The notes beneath the pieces are model-generated. The model worked only from the letters and a program-made list of their open reading frames with translations. It made no database searches and had not been told where the DNA came from. Both the position numbers and the translations under genes were made by a program. This document shows positions 34,354 through 46,488 of a DNA stretch of 64,000 nt, in pieces (the stretch's first letter is position 1; each line of letters opens with the position of its first letter). The stretch is taken from NCBI GenBank assembly GCA_947683425.1, contig CANTUQ010000119.1, forward strand, positions 5,791,001 to 5,855,000. Reading direction: 5' to 3'. The stretch comes from Excoecaria cochinchinensis (lineage: Eukaryota; Streptophyta; Magnoliopsida; Malpighiales; Euphorbiaceae).

Positions 34354-37302
34354 TATCAAGTTCTTCTTAATGAATTTCGCCATATCTCGAGCATCAACTT
34401 TCTTGAAGGACTCAACTTCTACCCACTTGGTAAAGTAGTTGATGGCGACAATGATGTATTTATACCCATTGGAGGCCATGGGGCGTATCTCTTCGATAAT
34501 GTCAATCCCCTAAGCTGCGAACGGCCAAGGCGACGCCAAACTATGCAGTTCTGAAATGGGCAAGTGTCTTAAGTCTGCATACTGTTGGCACAACTGACAC
34601 TGCTTTATATACTTCAAGCAATCTGTATCCATGGTGAGCCAAAAGAATCCTTGTCTCATGATCTTTTTAGCCAATGTCAGCCCGTTCATATGGGCTCTGC
34701 ATATGCTGGCGTGATTCTCTTTCATTACCCTCTCGCCTTCTTTCTCGTCCAAACACCTTAACTGGATGCCATTGGCCTGTCGTTTGTATAACATTCCATC
34801 TATGTAGATGAACTGGGTAGACAGCTTGCAGATCATTCTCTGATCTTTCTCGGCAGCTTCCTCTGGAAATGTCGCATTTTCTAGATAATTCCTAATATCA
34901 TAATACCACGGCTTCCCATCTGCTACTTCTATTTCCATTACTGACTTGGATTCGAAGCTTGGTCTTTCAAAGCTAGAAATTAAAACCGGCCTCACGACTA
35001 CTACCCCTTCTGGATTGTCCCATATCGACACCAATGTAGTGAGCGCATCGGCCAACTGATTCTCGTCCCTCAGAACAAAATGCAATGTACACACCTCAAA
35101 TTGCCTACTCAAATCCTTCAAGTGCTTGACGTATGGCATCGGTCTCTCTTCTTTAACAGCCTATTCACCTCGAATTTGGTTGATCACCAGGGATGAATCT
35201 TTAAATACCTCCACATTTTTGGCTCTAAGGCTATTAATGCTTCTAACCCAAAGGCACATGCTTTATACTCAGCCTCATTGTTGGTGGCCCTGAATCTCAG
35301 TTTCTTTGCTAAGGGAAGTTTCTCATCATCCAAGGTTGTCAAAATAACTCCTACTCCTACCCCTTTGCTATTTACAGCCCCATCAAAGTGTAATTGCCAA
35401 CCCTGGACTGCTATAGTTGTCACATCCTCATCCAAAAAGTTAAACTCGTATGAGTCTCCTTGAATTGGGTGTTCTGCTAGGAACTCAGCCACTGCACGCC
35501 CTTTGATAGTTTTTCGAGTAATGTACTCTACATCAAATTCTTGTAGTAGCAACAGCCACCTACCCATTTTCCCAAGTAATGATGGAGCTTCCTCCAAGTA
35601 TCTTAAGGGGTTATGCTTTGCTACTGCCTGTACCTTGTAGGAATGAAAGTAATGCCTCAACTTCTTAGAGGACCAGATTACCGCAAGGCAAATCTTTTCT
35701 ACTTCTGTATACTTAACCTCATAAGCCAAGAACTTCTTACTCAGGTAGTAAACAACAAACTTCACTCCGAACTCATCTTCCTGGGCCATCATGGCACCTA
35801 CAGAACTACCTTTTATAGCCAAATACAGAATTAGTGGTTTAATTGGCTGTGGCGGTCTCAAAACCGGTGGATTCAACAAGTATTCCCTGATAGCATTAAA
35901 AGCTCTCTGACAATCTTCGTTCCATATTACAGGTTGGTCTTTTCTAAGGAGTTTAAAGATTGGTTCACAAATCAAAGTTAACTTAGCGATAAATCTGTTA
36001 ACATACTGCAACCTACCCAGGAAACTTCTTACGTCTTTTTCTTTTCGCGGTACCAGCATTTCTCTAATGGCCTTAACCTTATCTTGTTCAATCTCGATAC
36101 CCCTTTGGCTAACTATGTGTCCTAGGAGATTCCCTGAGGTGACACAAAAAATACATTTCTTGGGGTTTAATCGCAGGTTGTAGTTTTTGATCCTTTGAAA
36201 GAACTTTTCTAGGGCTTCAAAGTGGCCTTCTCGGGTGGCCGGCTTGATCATCATATCGTCCACATATACTTATACCTCCTTATGAATCAAGTCATCTAGA
36301 ATATTTGTGGCCATCCTTTGATAAGTTGTGCCTGCGTTCTTTAAGCCAAAGGGCATTACCCTGTAAGCGAATGTCCCCCATTTCGTGATGAAAGCCGTCT
36401 ATTGAGTATCTGGTTGTAGCCTGCGTAACCATCCATAAAACTGTACATTATGCAGGCAGCTGCGCTGTCCACTAGTACATCTATGTAGGGCAACAAAAAG
36501 TTATCCTTTGGGCAAGCCTTGTTCAAGTCTTGATAATCCATGCATACACGCACCTTACAATTTTTCTTGGCTACTGGGACAACATTGGTCAACCAGGTAG
36601 GGTATTATACCTCAACTAGGAATTTGGCCTCAATTTGCTTATGAATTTCTTCCTTTACCTTGTTTGCCCACTCCGGCCTGAGCCTTCTTAACTTCTGTTT
36701 GACAGGTTTATAGTCTGGATACGTGGGGATGGTGTGTTCTGCAATTTCTCGATCTACCCCTGGCATATCTTCGTAGGTCCAAGCAAAGACTTTTTTATGT
36801 TTTCTTAATATTCTCTCAAATTTTTCTCGCTCTTCAGGAGTTACATCCGATGCTATGAAAATTTCTTTTGGGTTTTCCGAGGTCCCAAGATTAAATGGAG
36901 TAGCATTAATTGAATCAATGTCAATATAGATGGATTATGATCATGATCATACATAATGAAATCATCGAAAACATCGCACAAGTAAGAAAAATCATTCACT
37001 TTATTAATAAAATTGAAATTGTCATTAACATTATTGAAAAGTTCTGGAGTTAACAGAAAATCTAAACTATTTTCCTCTTCCTCCTCCACCGGCGCATCTG
37101 TTGCAGCTGACAGTCCTGCATCACTTTGGCATTTCGGGCTTTCTTCAGCAACCCCCTGTACAGCTTCCTCAATCTTCGCTTTCCCCTTCAGCTAGGTGAC
37201 CACCATCTTCTCGGTTATGACTTACTCGGGCTCATTGCGGTCCTAAATAGTCTCACTGGTCATGATTTCTTCATCCCAGAATCCCTCTGCTGGCTTAACC
37301 AA
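34354..37302 (-). pseudogene. Reverse transcriptase-RNase H-integrase of element C (broken)
   Basis: From about 37260 (acidic linker with DFSYLCDVFDDF) to 34354. Reverse transcriptase with YVDD intact (near 36255), thumb and RNase H (36263-35400), second RNase H-like domain (LHFDGAVNSKGVGVG), integrase HHCC (HASICRAHMNG...CQLCQQY) and the start of the core (YIIVAINYFTKW). Damage: TAA near 36606 and near 36270, a roughly 20-bp loss near 36400, and a frame change near 35184-35139. Not functional. Confidence 0.85.
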
Positions 37303-38712
37303 TCAAATGTCCCTGTTATAAACATTGTTGAAGACCTCGAACCCTGGCATAATTTTTCCATCTACCCACTGTGGCTCAGCTTCTCCTATGTAGGCACATG
37401 CTACGGTTGCCGGTACAAAACTATTTTTGATATGGGGAATGTCCTTTTCTGGCTTCCCACCCCTATTTAATGCACTTGTGTATCCCAGGCCCCTTTTGTC
37501 CTTCTGACCCCTATTAGTGATGGCTGTTGGCATCCCTTGAGAATTCTTACCCAGTCCTGTGCCAAGGAGAAATGACATCCTCTTCATCATGCTTACCTCC
37601 TGGGGACTTCCTTCCATCTGTTCCTCGTCATGAATCACGGTGACATGGAATCCATTGAATAGCTGCCTTGCGATCTCCAGTATGGAAACTTGATTTTCTC
37701 GTGCAGCCCTTATGGTCACCACCTGGCCTTCATAGGGCATTTTGACCATTTGATGCAGCGTAGAAGGGACGCCTCCAAACTTGTGAAACCATGGCCTGCC
37801 CAAAAGAGCCAAGAAATTGGCTGGTATAGGCAAGACCACGAGCTCTACTTCCGTTTCTACCGACCTCGTCTTCACCATTGCCTTGAATGTCCCGGAGACA
37901 TACCTACACAAGTTGTCATATGCTGTGATGGTGAGATCAGATTTGGCCAGCATATCCTCTGTCACCCCAAAAGCTGCCATTGCTACATGCGGGCAAACGT
38001 TTATCGACGAGCCATCATCCACCATTATGCATGCTATGTGCTTTTGGTTAATTTGTGCCCATATGTATAAAGGGCGGTTGTGGTTACGGCCTTCTGCCGG
38101 AAGATCAGCACTTGTAAAAATCACATTCTCTCCTGCTCCTCCCTTTACTACGTCCAGAAGCTCTGTAGGCGAGATGGTTGTAGCCACCATTGCCTCACAC
38201 AAGGCCTCCACTACTTTCTGCCTGTGTGATGGGGACTGTCTCAAGAGGCCCCATATTAAAATTTGAGTTAGAGTCCTTTTGAGCTGCTTGACTATTAGAT
38301 CTTCTTCCGGCTCTTTTCCCTTTTTGCCCTCAACCGGCTCCTGGGGCTTCTCGACTTCTGGAGCTAACCTTCCGCTCCGGGTCACAGCTCCTACTTTATT
38401 CTTCTTTTCCTTCTTTTGTTCCTCTTCTTCCTCCTCCGAACCCCACGGGTCGGGAAACACTTTAGAATCATCATTTTCAGTTCCACTGTCATCAGTGGAC
38501 CAACAATCGATCACTGCAGCGGGAAGCCCTTTTTCACTCACCTCATGGAGGCTTATGACAGTAGTGTTGACATCGTTGTCGTACAACTCCTTTAATAAAA
38601 ACTCCTCGGGCAAACTGGACCCGATCATAAATACTGGCGGGGGCACATTATTGTACCTAGCTTTCTTCTGACTTCCTCTCTTCTCTGGGGTCTGTAATTT
38701 GCTTTGAATCAA
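37303..38712 (-). pseudogene. Protease and G-patch region of element C
   Basis: An open frame of 469 residues. An acidic and Lys/Glu-rich spacer (about residues 60-130) is followed by an aspartic protease-like part with the DDGSS active-site motif and ALLGRPWFH. About 80 residues later comes RMSFLLGTGLGKNSQGMP...RGLGY, a G-patch signature (Gly-rich GxGLG and a closing GLGY). G-patches follow the protease in betaretroviruses and may bind nucleic acid; here the assignment is by motif only. The start overlaps gag by 56 bp in another frame. In E the equivalent region is read in line with gag, so the frame change in C is probably a mutation. Confidence 0.75.
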
Positions 38713-40131
38713 TTAGATCTTGAATTGCATGCCTCAAAGCCTTACACTCCTTAGTTGTATGCCCAGTGTATTGATGATAAGCATAGTATTCATTATCCTT
38801 GTGCCCTGGCATGCCTTGAGTTCTGGCGGGTTGGGGTGGCAAAGGCTGCAACTTACCTTCTTTCATCAGCCTTCTCAGTACCAATGACAAAGACCTTCCA
38901 AGGTTGGAGAAACGCCTCGGGGTAGCATTAGTGGTTGACACTTCAGCAGTCCTCCTCATGCCACTAGCAGAACCTGCCGGTCTACTTGCCCCTGGGCCAC
39001 TGCTACCTTTCTTAGGATAATTCTCGCTACCTGCTCTCCTAGCAAGGTACTCTCCTTCAGCTTCAATAGCGATGTCTTTCAGGGACTCCCAGTCTCTTAA
39101 TCCCTTCATCTTCAATCCCTCTCTCAAATATGGGCTTGCATTTTTAATGAATAGTCGTATTTGATCCTGAGTATCCGGTTTTCTCTTCATCTCCATCACC
39201 CGATTCCTCCACCGGGTTAGATACTCATGGAAAGACTCACCTCCCTTCTGTTGTAGCAGCTCCAGGTTCTTTAAGGTCACTCCCATCCTTATACTGCAGT
39301 CATATTGTCTCAAAAATTCCTCCGTTGATAAATCCCAGTCCTCCTTGGTTCTGCGGTTGAGCCTGTGGTACCAATCCACCGCTGGGCTAGTCAAACTCAA
39401 GCAAAAGTATTCAATCTTCTGCCTTTTTATTAGCGTAGTTCCCTTCATTACTAACGAATATTGTTTTATGTATGCTGTAGGATCTGATGTACCATCAAAC
39501 TTTAGCACATCCGACATCTTAAAATTCATTAGGGCCAGGTCCTCTCCTTTTAATTCTTTATCCTCGGGGTTTATCCCTCGACCCCTTGTCAATATCTTCG
39601 TCATTGCTTCGAATTTTTCCTCCATTTTTTTCCAGATGGCTTCTTTGGTTTGAGGTGTTTTCCCTCTCTCAGACATGCGCTTCTCATATTCCTCATCCTC
39701 CCAGTCATTATCCAATCTTGGGGCTGGCCTCCTCCTCTGTGCCCCCAATGTGGTAGCTCTTGGGTCTACAGATGGCGGGTGGATCTCCTCTTGTGGGTCT
39801 TCTCTGACCTCCTCCCTTTTATAATTCCTCATAGGATGAGGTGGTGGGTTATGTGGGGCCACTGGTTGACCCATTGTGGCCATCATGGCCATCATCCGGT
39901 TCTCAAACTCTTCTAACCTTCGGCCCACTTTATCTGCTATCAAAGCCCTGGTGGCATCTGTCCCTCTTGGTGAGTTTGCCATTTCTCCGTGTAAAGAGAA
40001 CCGAGCTGAAGTAGCATAGCTAGTTTCTGAAGGAGTGTCCGGATACTCCACCCTTTCTGGTAACTCGAAGAATGGATTTCTGCGTAGTCGCCCCTGAGAA
40101 CCTCTTGACCACTTAGGCAGATCTATGATGG
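38690..40131 (-). pseudogene. gag of element C (nearly intact, 464 aa from the first ATG)
   Basis: Open from 40051 to 38657. Gag core motifs FKMSDVLKFDGTSDPTAY, EYFCLSLTSPAVDWYH, SFHEYLTRWRN, QIRLFIKNASPYLRE and a C-terminal HQYTGH...C zinc-finger-like part where the first Cys reads Tyr. Similarity to B and E continues upstream of the first ATG to KWSRGSQGRL (40131-40052), although a TAA (about 40148) closes the frame just before it. This suggests that translation starts on an upstream exon joined by splicing at 40131. Confidence 0.8.
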
Positions 40132-40893
40132 CTGCAAAACATACTTGTTAGGATGATGCATGAATGACATATAATGCATGATCGTGCTATGCAACATCCA
40201 CAAATCACACACAAGCACATAGGTCCTTCCAACCTTGTTACTCCCGCACACGAGGTCATAGTCTCTTTCCTAGGTGGGATTGGCCAATGGGTCAACAGGG
40301 GGCTCGATGGATGCATATGGTGCACGGTGGAAAATCGGCAGCAGAATCTCCCCTAACTAATGCACAGACACATGGGTTATGATTGTTATGTATTTAGCCA
40401 GTCCGAATAAGTTGACTTGGGCCTATCGGGGCACGAGAGCCTTTGACTAGGTGACCAGTAAAATTATCTGGGTTTGTTTAGTACATAATGATCCATACAG
40501 CAAGCATAGTATTAAGGTTCATACCACTTAGGGGAAGTAACTATTTCCATTACATGAGCTTTAGTCAAAAGGTGATGTTACTTTAGGGCTACCCAAGCAT
40601 GGTCCCTACTAATGGGTCTAGCTCATCACGAACGTAACGACCGATCGGGTCTCCATTTAATATACCAAGATGGCACGAGGCTTGGGCTGGTGATTATCCT
40701 TAACACTTTCTTACATTGAGTGAACGTAGAGTTGTGCTTCGGGAATGCACCGGGGTTGATAGAGGGACCAAACTAGCATAGATCTAAGGCTCTAATGAGA
40801 TGCAATGCAATTTTGAAAAAAAGGATGAAATTTTTAAATTAAAACTCAATTGTAAATTTTAACCAAGGTACTTTCGAATTGAAGTCTCAAGTA
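40132..40893 (-). promoter_or_regulatory. Leader of element C with branch-point and splice-acceptor-like end
   Basis: Noncoding. On the minus strand it ends CTAAC (40147-40151), a T-rich stretch and GCAG (40132-40135) before CCATCATAG. The block at 40580-40720 is close to 58500-58640 of E, clearly better kept than the LTRs of the two elements. Confidence 0.55.
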
Positions 40894-40915
40894 TAGGTCC
40901 CTAGTGGAGTCACCA
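40894..40915 (-). promoter_or_regulatory. Primer-binding site of element C
   Basis: On the minus strand GTGGTGACTCCACTAGGGAC follows the LTR end. Confidence 0.7.
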
Positions 40916-42084
40916 CTGTGACGCGCGTCGAACCTCGGGGCGCCTCGAACCGCCCGCTTTTAGGGCTTTCGGGAATGAGGTTCGTTAAAACTTGCAACGA
41001 ATTACAAGTGCGTCTATGTTGGGCAACAAGGAGGTTTCTTGGAGTCGCTACCCAATAGAACATTAGGAAGGTTCGTCTAGCCTCAGTGAGCCTAAGACAG
41101 CGCATATGTATCCATTTTAGGCAAGCCAGGGGAATCTTGGAGGCATCACTCCAATAGAACATCGAAATGATCCTCTAACCCCGTGGAGCCTAGGATTACA
41201 TGAGCGGCACATAAGCATCCATTTTGGACAAACCAGAGGGATCTTAGAGGCCTCAGCCCAATAGGACATTGGGATGATCCTCTAACCCTGTAGAGCTTAG
41301 GATTGTGCAAGTTAGGCCTTTTGGTGGGGTAGCAAGAGATATTTTGGAGGCTCCATCCCATTGGAATATTGAGATGGTCCTCTAACCTCATTAAGCTTAA
41401 GACCAGAGCGGGTTCGGGACTTCTCATTTATTTATACCTTGATTAATATTATAATTAAGTTTTTAATTCATCGTTTCACCCAACTTTCCGCACAATACGA
41501 TTAATTAAGGCGCAATCTATTCACATGAATAAAAGCAATATATTGGCATAAGATTAAATACCCAAAAAATAAATTATAATAAAACTAGGGGTGGAATACA
41601 ATCCCCACTATGAAACAACAGGCGATGCATACAAAAATCGGGATATTCATTGAAATGAGGATATTGGTCCCGTCATGCATATTTATTACAAATCAATTTT
41701 TAGTAAGCGTTGGTTTTGTTGGCTAAAATAGGACTTTGGTCCCCAATATTCAAAAAATCCCAATTCAATTACTATGAAACACTTGGCCGTCTTTATTTTA
41801 ACGGGATTGAAATAACCTTTACAATGACAATAAATAAAAATGGAAAAGGACAAAGTTAAAGAGGGAACCCGGATGAAGATCCTTAGGTCGGCGCCATAAT
41901 CATTATCAACCATTCCAATCCATCCCAAAATAACTAGGTAGTAACTCACAAGAATAGACATGTTAGTGTCAAAAGTAAAAAAAAAAAAAAACAAGTAAAA
42001 TAACATGGAATTTTAGAAAATAATGGGTTAAAAAGAGAATGGGGAAGAAAATAACATGAAAAAAGAGGAAATCACCTAGGGACG

Positions 42085-42205
42085 GCCTACTGTGTGCCAC
42101 AGACGGCCGTCCTTGGGTTGACCAATAGACGGAGTGATACATCATCAACGGCCCATCTCTCGATTGAGAGATGCCCGTCCATGACCCTTCTGCCCGTCGG
42201 TCACC
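42085..42205. repeat. Downstream GACGGCC cluster of LTR C
   Basis: Words ACAGACGGCCGTCC, ATGCCCGTCC and GCCCGTCGGTCAC. It lies on the internal side of the TATA box. Confidence 0.65.
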
Positions 42206-42945
42206 TTAATTTTAGAAACCCGAGAAAAATTATCCAAATTCTAACTTAAATTTTTATTATATCGAATTTTATCAAGGAAGGGGAAAATAACCAGCGTAAA
42301 TTAATTAAATTTCACAAACACTGAATCCAGAATGTTTACCCTCGGATTTACCCTTTTAGTTGGATATTGGATGATCTCGGCCCCACGCATTTCACAAGGA
42401 CCGGTTCATGATTGCGTATCTTCGGGAGATTTTCAGTTATGAAAATTGTATTCAAAAAATAAATCAAGAAGAGAAAATTTATGTTTTTCCTCCTTGATAT
42501 TTTTGATAGCAACTCAAATGTCAGAACGGGCTGGATTGATGGAAACGAATGAGTTTCGTTACCTTAAATTAGCTCAATTCACTGGCAAAGAAGTAGAAAT
42601 ATTGAAAGAGTTTTTATGTTTGAATAGATACAAAAAATAGAAATTTTATGGAAAATAGTTGAATTAAAATTTTCAGCAAATTGCTTGCAAAGAGTTTTTC
42701 CAATTGAAAATTTTCCAACCCCAAATAATGAAACTTAATCCACTATTTATAGAGTTAGAAGATAATTCAAATGAATTTGAATTTAGGATTTAAACTTGAA
42801 AATGATTCCTGAAATCCAATCATAATCGAATCGGTTATCAAAATATATCCAAAATCTAATTCAAAATTTAAACACATGTGAAAAGATTTAAAGATATGGG
42901 ATGAGATTTCTTAAATTCAGCGGTTAATGCAATCTGATCAGCGAT

Positions 42946-43140
42946 AAACGGCTGTCCATGAATCCACAGACGGGCATCTGTGGAAAGAGTACGCGCAGTA
43001 ATTTGACCGACGGACCATCCACAAGGTAAGGGAATAGGGACGGCCGTCTCTCGCGAGCACGTGTCCGTCTCTCAAATAATAAACGGCCGTCTTTTAAAGG
43101 TAAGAGATGGTCCGTCTATCTGGGAGACGGCCGCTCACTC
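42946..43140. repeat. Promoter-side GACGGCC cluster of LTR C
   Basis: Words ACAGACGGGCATCTGT, GGGACGGCCGTCTC, AAACGGCCGTC and GAGACGGCCG lie upstream of the TATA box on the minus strand. Confidence 0.65.
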
Positions 43141-44289
43141 GCTACGAGAGATGGGAAGTGTAACGCGCGTCGGACCCCGCGGGCGCCCATTGACCACTCG
43201 CTTGAGGGCGATCGGGCATTTGAAGGTCCGTTGGCAGCTTGTAACGAATTACAAGTGCATCTATTTTGGGCAACAAGGAGGTTTCCTGAAGTCGCCACCA
43301 AATAAAATATTGGGAAAGTTCGTCTCGCCTCAATGAGCCTAAGACGGCGCATATCTCCATCTTGGGCAAACCAAAGGGATCTTGGAGGCAATCATCCCAA
43401 CAGAACATTGAGAATGACCCTCTAACCCTATGGAGCCTAGGATTTTTAATTAAGCCTTTTGATGGGACACAAGAGGTGTCTTGGAGGTTCCAATGAGTGA
43501 TTGGATAGACCTCTCACCTCGTTGAGCCCAAAGACCAGAGCTGGGTTCGGGACTTCTCATCTGTTTCTACCTTGATTTAACTTTACATTCAAGTTTTGAA
43601 TTTATTAGTTCACTTTCTCTCTCCACACGATGCAAATTTATAATTAAAGCACAAAAATCCACATAAAAGCGGTAAATATACATAAACAAAAGTAAATGAA
43701 ATAAATGCTCGAAATTAAATTACAATAAAACTAGGAGCGGAATACAACTTCCATTTTAAAGGTATGATATAAATATACATACAAAAAGACGGGAAATTCA
43801 TTTATTTTGAGGACTTTGGTCCTCGCATGCGTTTATTATGAAAACGATTTTTATGTGACATTTTCATTGGCTAAAACAGGACATTGTGTCCTTTAATTTT
43901 ATGAAATAATCCCAATTTTAACTAATATAAAACAAGTATCTATTCTAATTTGTGCGGAAAAAGTAAAACGAATATATATAAAAAATAAGCTGAATAAGAA
44001 ATAAGGAAAATAAATAAATAAAAAGGAATAGGAAAACTAAACCAAAGACAGGCTTTCCATGATGGTATGATGGTTCTTTTCCTCAGCTCAATCCATCCAG
44101 GAGAAGGAAAATACAATACTCACAAAATAAAAGAAATATTAATATTTACAAATTAAAGCGATACACATGTAAATGGAGAGAAAAAGAAAAAAAATAGAAT
44201 AAGTAAAAAATGAAATTGTTGAAAAAAATGTTTTGAAAATGAAAATAAACATAAAAAAGAGGAAAAAAAGGGAAAAAAGCAACAAAGAC

Positions 44290-44435
44290 GAGAGACGGGC
44301 TAGTGGCCGACCGACAGCCGTCCCTCAAGTGACCGACGGACAATAGGCTTCACACGCCGTCGTTCAAATGATAGATGGGTTTATTGCCCGTCGCTTGAGC
44401 AACGGATGGGCGTCGGTGAGCTACATCCCGTCTGT
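44290..44435. repeat. Downstream GACGGGC cluster of LTR F
   Basis: Words GAGACGGGC, GACCGACGGAC, GCCCGTCGC and GGGCGTCGG. Decayed copies (GATGGG) differ mostly by C to T or G to A. Confidence 0.7.
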
Positions 44436-44960
44436 CGCCTCTGGTTTCTAAAAAAAGGGGTAAAAACTTCTTTTTCTCTTTTCTCCTTAAATAAATGACT
44501 TTTAGATAAAATAAAGGCAAATAAAAGCTAAATAAAAGATAAATAAATGCGATAAATGCGGAAATAAATGTGATAGATTAATAAAGCGAGTGTCCAGAAT
44601 ATTTACCCTCGGATTGTACCTTTCTGGAGTGAAACTTCGGTTGACTTGAACCTTGCGCGTCTCATGAGAAGAAAGCAAAACCCAAGATAGAAAAATGTCT
44701 ATATTTCTCCTTGATTTTTTACTGAATTTTTGAAATATCTGAATCCACAAAATGGATGAAAACTAATGGATTTAGCTTTCTCCAAGTAAAATAGATTCAC
44801 TTAAAAGTCAAACCAAACCATAGAAAAAGTAAGAAAATATGGGAATTTAATCAAAATAAAGATAAAGAAAAATTAAGAAGAGGAAGATTTTCCCTTTTAA
44901 ACTTGCTTTTTGTGACTTTTTCCAAGAAAATTCGAACCCTTTCCACATGAAAAGATTTAC

Positions 44961-44969
44961 TATTTATAG
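44961..44969 (-). promoter_or_regulatory. TATA box of LTR F
   Basis: On the minus strand CTATAAATA begins four bases after GCCCGTCGGTCATGC. Confidence 0.6.
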
Positions 44970-44977
44970 GCATGACC

Positions 44978-45196
44978 GACGGGCAGGCCTAGACTCACAG
45001 ACGGGCGTCCCTGAGTCACTGACGGGACACGTGTCCGTCTATGCTGACCGACGGGACACGTGTTCCCGAGTAAAAGAGGTGGCCGCCTCAACGACCGATG
45101 GGTTTGGGAGCTACCGACGGGTTGTCCATCCCTGAGAGAGGCGGTGATCTCGACGACCGACGGGACATTCAACTACCGACTCGTAGACCGTCCGTG
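44978..45196. repeat. Promoter-side GACGGGC cluster of LTR F
   Basis: About ten words such as ACCGACGGGC, GACGGGCGTC, GACGGGACACGTGT and ACCGACGGGACA. The ACACGTGT form adds a G-box core (CACGTG) to the word. Confidence 0.72.
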
Positions 45197-45384
45197 GGGC
45201 AAAAAACTCAAATTTCAAGCTAAAACCCCCAATTTTCCAAATTCCCTTTTCCTATAAAACCTTTTACTTCTCGTAAGCCTAGAGGATCAAAATTTTCGAG
45301 TTCCATCCACTCATTCGGGACCAGGTATCGATTTCTTCATTGGGTAATCTCCGATCTAGACCGGCCCGGGACATGATGCTTACA

Positions 45385-45400
45385 GTTGCCCCCAATTTTG
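45385..45400 (-). promoter_or_regulatory. Polypurine tract of element F
   Basis: On the minus strand CAAAATTGGGGGCAAC abuts the LTR start. The same tract (AAACTGGGGGCAAC) precedes the 3' LTR of E. Confidence 0.75.
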
Positions 45401-45594
45401 GGAAGGCTAGTGCACAAGTACCTAGGTGAGCCAAAATTCAGAGAGAGAAAGGAAGAAAATGTACCTGGGCGATCCTTTCCTATTGCGCTATTTGCTGGGC
45501 AGACTTTATCTCAGTCCGCTCAGCGGTGGATGTATTCGACGCATGTGTCCCTACTGGTTTCATTTTGACTAGTAAGGCAAAGATGCAAATTCCC

Positions 45595-46030
45595 TGCTAA
45601 TCCCTATACGATCTGCAAGGCGGAGAGCAGTGCTATCTGACTGCAACCCCGGCTGTGAAGAGTTCCTTGCTAACCCCTATACGATCTGCAAGGTGGAGAA
45701 CAGTGTTATCTGATTGCAACCCCGGCTATGAAGAGTTCCTTGCTAACCCTTATACGATCTGCAAGGTGGAGCACAACGTTATCTGATTGCAACCCCGGCT
45801 ATGAAGAGTTTCTTGCTAACCCCTATACGATCTGCAAGGTGGAGCACAGCGTTATCTGACTGCAACCCCAGCTATGAAGAGTTCCTTGCTAACCCCTATA
45901 CGATCTGCAAGGTGGAGCGCAGCGTTATTTTACTGCGACCCCAGCTGTGAAGAATTCCTTTCTAACCCCTATACGATCTGCAAGGTGGAGCGCAACGTTA
46001 TCTGACTGCAACCCCGGTTGTGAGATGTAG
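45595..46030. repeat. 73-bp tandem repeat array in element F
   Basis: Six copies with TACGATCTGC at 45607, 45680, 45753, 45826, 45899 and 45972: exactly 73 bp each time. A decayed seventh follows. It lies between the accessory gene and the polypurine tract. Tat-lineage 3' untranslated regions are known to breed such arrays. Confidence 0.93.
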
Positions 46031-46488
46031 TGCTTTCTAACTACGATCTCGGTCTTGGTAGAAAATTTCCTTGTTAACCACTCTACAATTCATAAGGTAA
46101 ACATCCCTAACGTGATTCTTCTGATATGATTGATATCCATATTTGGATTAAGATTAAGCAGATGTTCCTGCATATCAAAGAACTTCTTATTACCCTTATG
46201 TGAATTGCTCTTGTTTACAAGATTCATAAATGAGTTTGTATCATTATTCATTGTTTTGTTATCATCTTCCTGATTTTTATGATTATAAATACTTTATTTT
46301 GAGCGTGAATAAAGATGCACACTCATTTGTCATTAATGTAAGCATAACATGCAAGGATGAGGAAAAATAAACATACATACGATTTTTCACTATAAAATAA
46401 TTTTGTACAAGATATATACAAAAAAGTAAATATAAGAAAGAAACTAAAAGACAAATATAACAAAACGTCATCCACACTCCCTGAATGG
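46031..46488 (-). other. Noncoding 3' region of element F
   Basis: AT-rich spacer between the 73-bp array and the stop of the accessory gene. Nothing recognisable. Confidence 0.5.

Larger units (their letters stand above)
30149..43158 (-). mobile_element. Element C: Tat-lineage Ty3/gypsy element, 3' truncated, interrupted by solo LTR H
   Basis: Minus strand. 5' LTR (40916-43158, itself cut by the insertion of F), primer site, leader, gag, protease with G-patch, reverse transcriptase, two RNase H domains, integrase. The integrase is split by H and then lost at 30149, where it is fused to LTR B within a shared CCC. Diverged from B and F but the same lineage. The most complete gag-protease part in the window is here. 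Confidence 0.85.
40916..43158 (-). repeat. 5' LTR of element C, interrupted by element F
   Basis: Ends (minus strand) CGCGCGTCACA next to the primer site. TATA-like CTATAAATA at 42744-42752. GACGGGC clusters at 42085-42205 and 42946-43140. At 43158 it is broken by the LTR end of F; GGAAG (43154-43158) is the likely target-site copy. The remainder should lie beyond the window on the far side of F. Confidence 0.8.
43159..45384 (-). repeat. 3' LTR of element F
   Basis: 2226 bp. On the minus strand it starts TGTAAGCATCATGTCCCGG, right after the tract AAAATTGGGGGCAAC, and ends GCGCGTTACA. TATA box at 44961-44969. Confidence 0.9.

Noticed and set aside
43061..43408. Small frames in LTRs shared with 28086-28535
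   Set aside because: They recur only because the LTRs of B and F are homologous, and the frames are interrupted in C, G and E.
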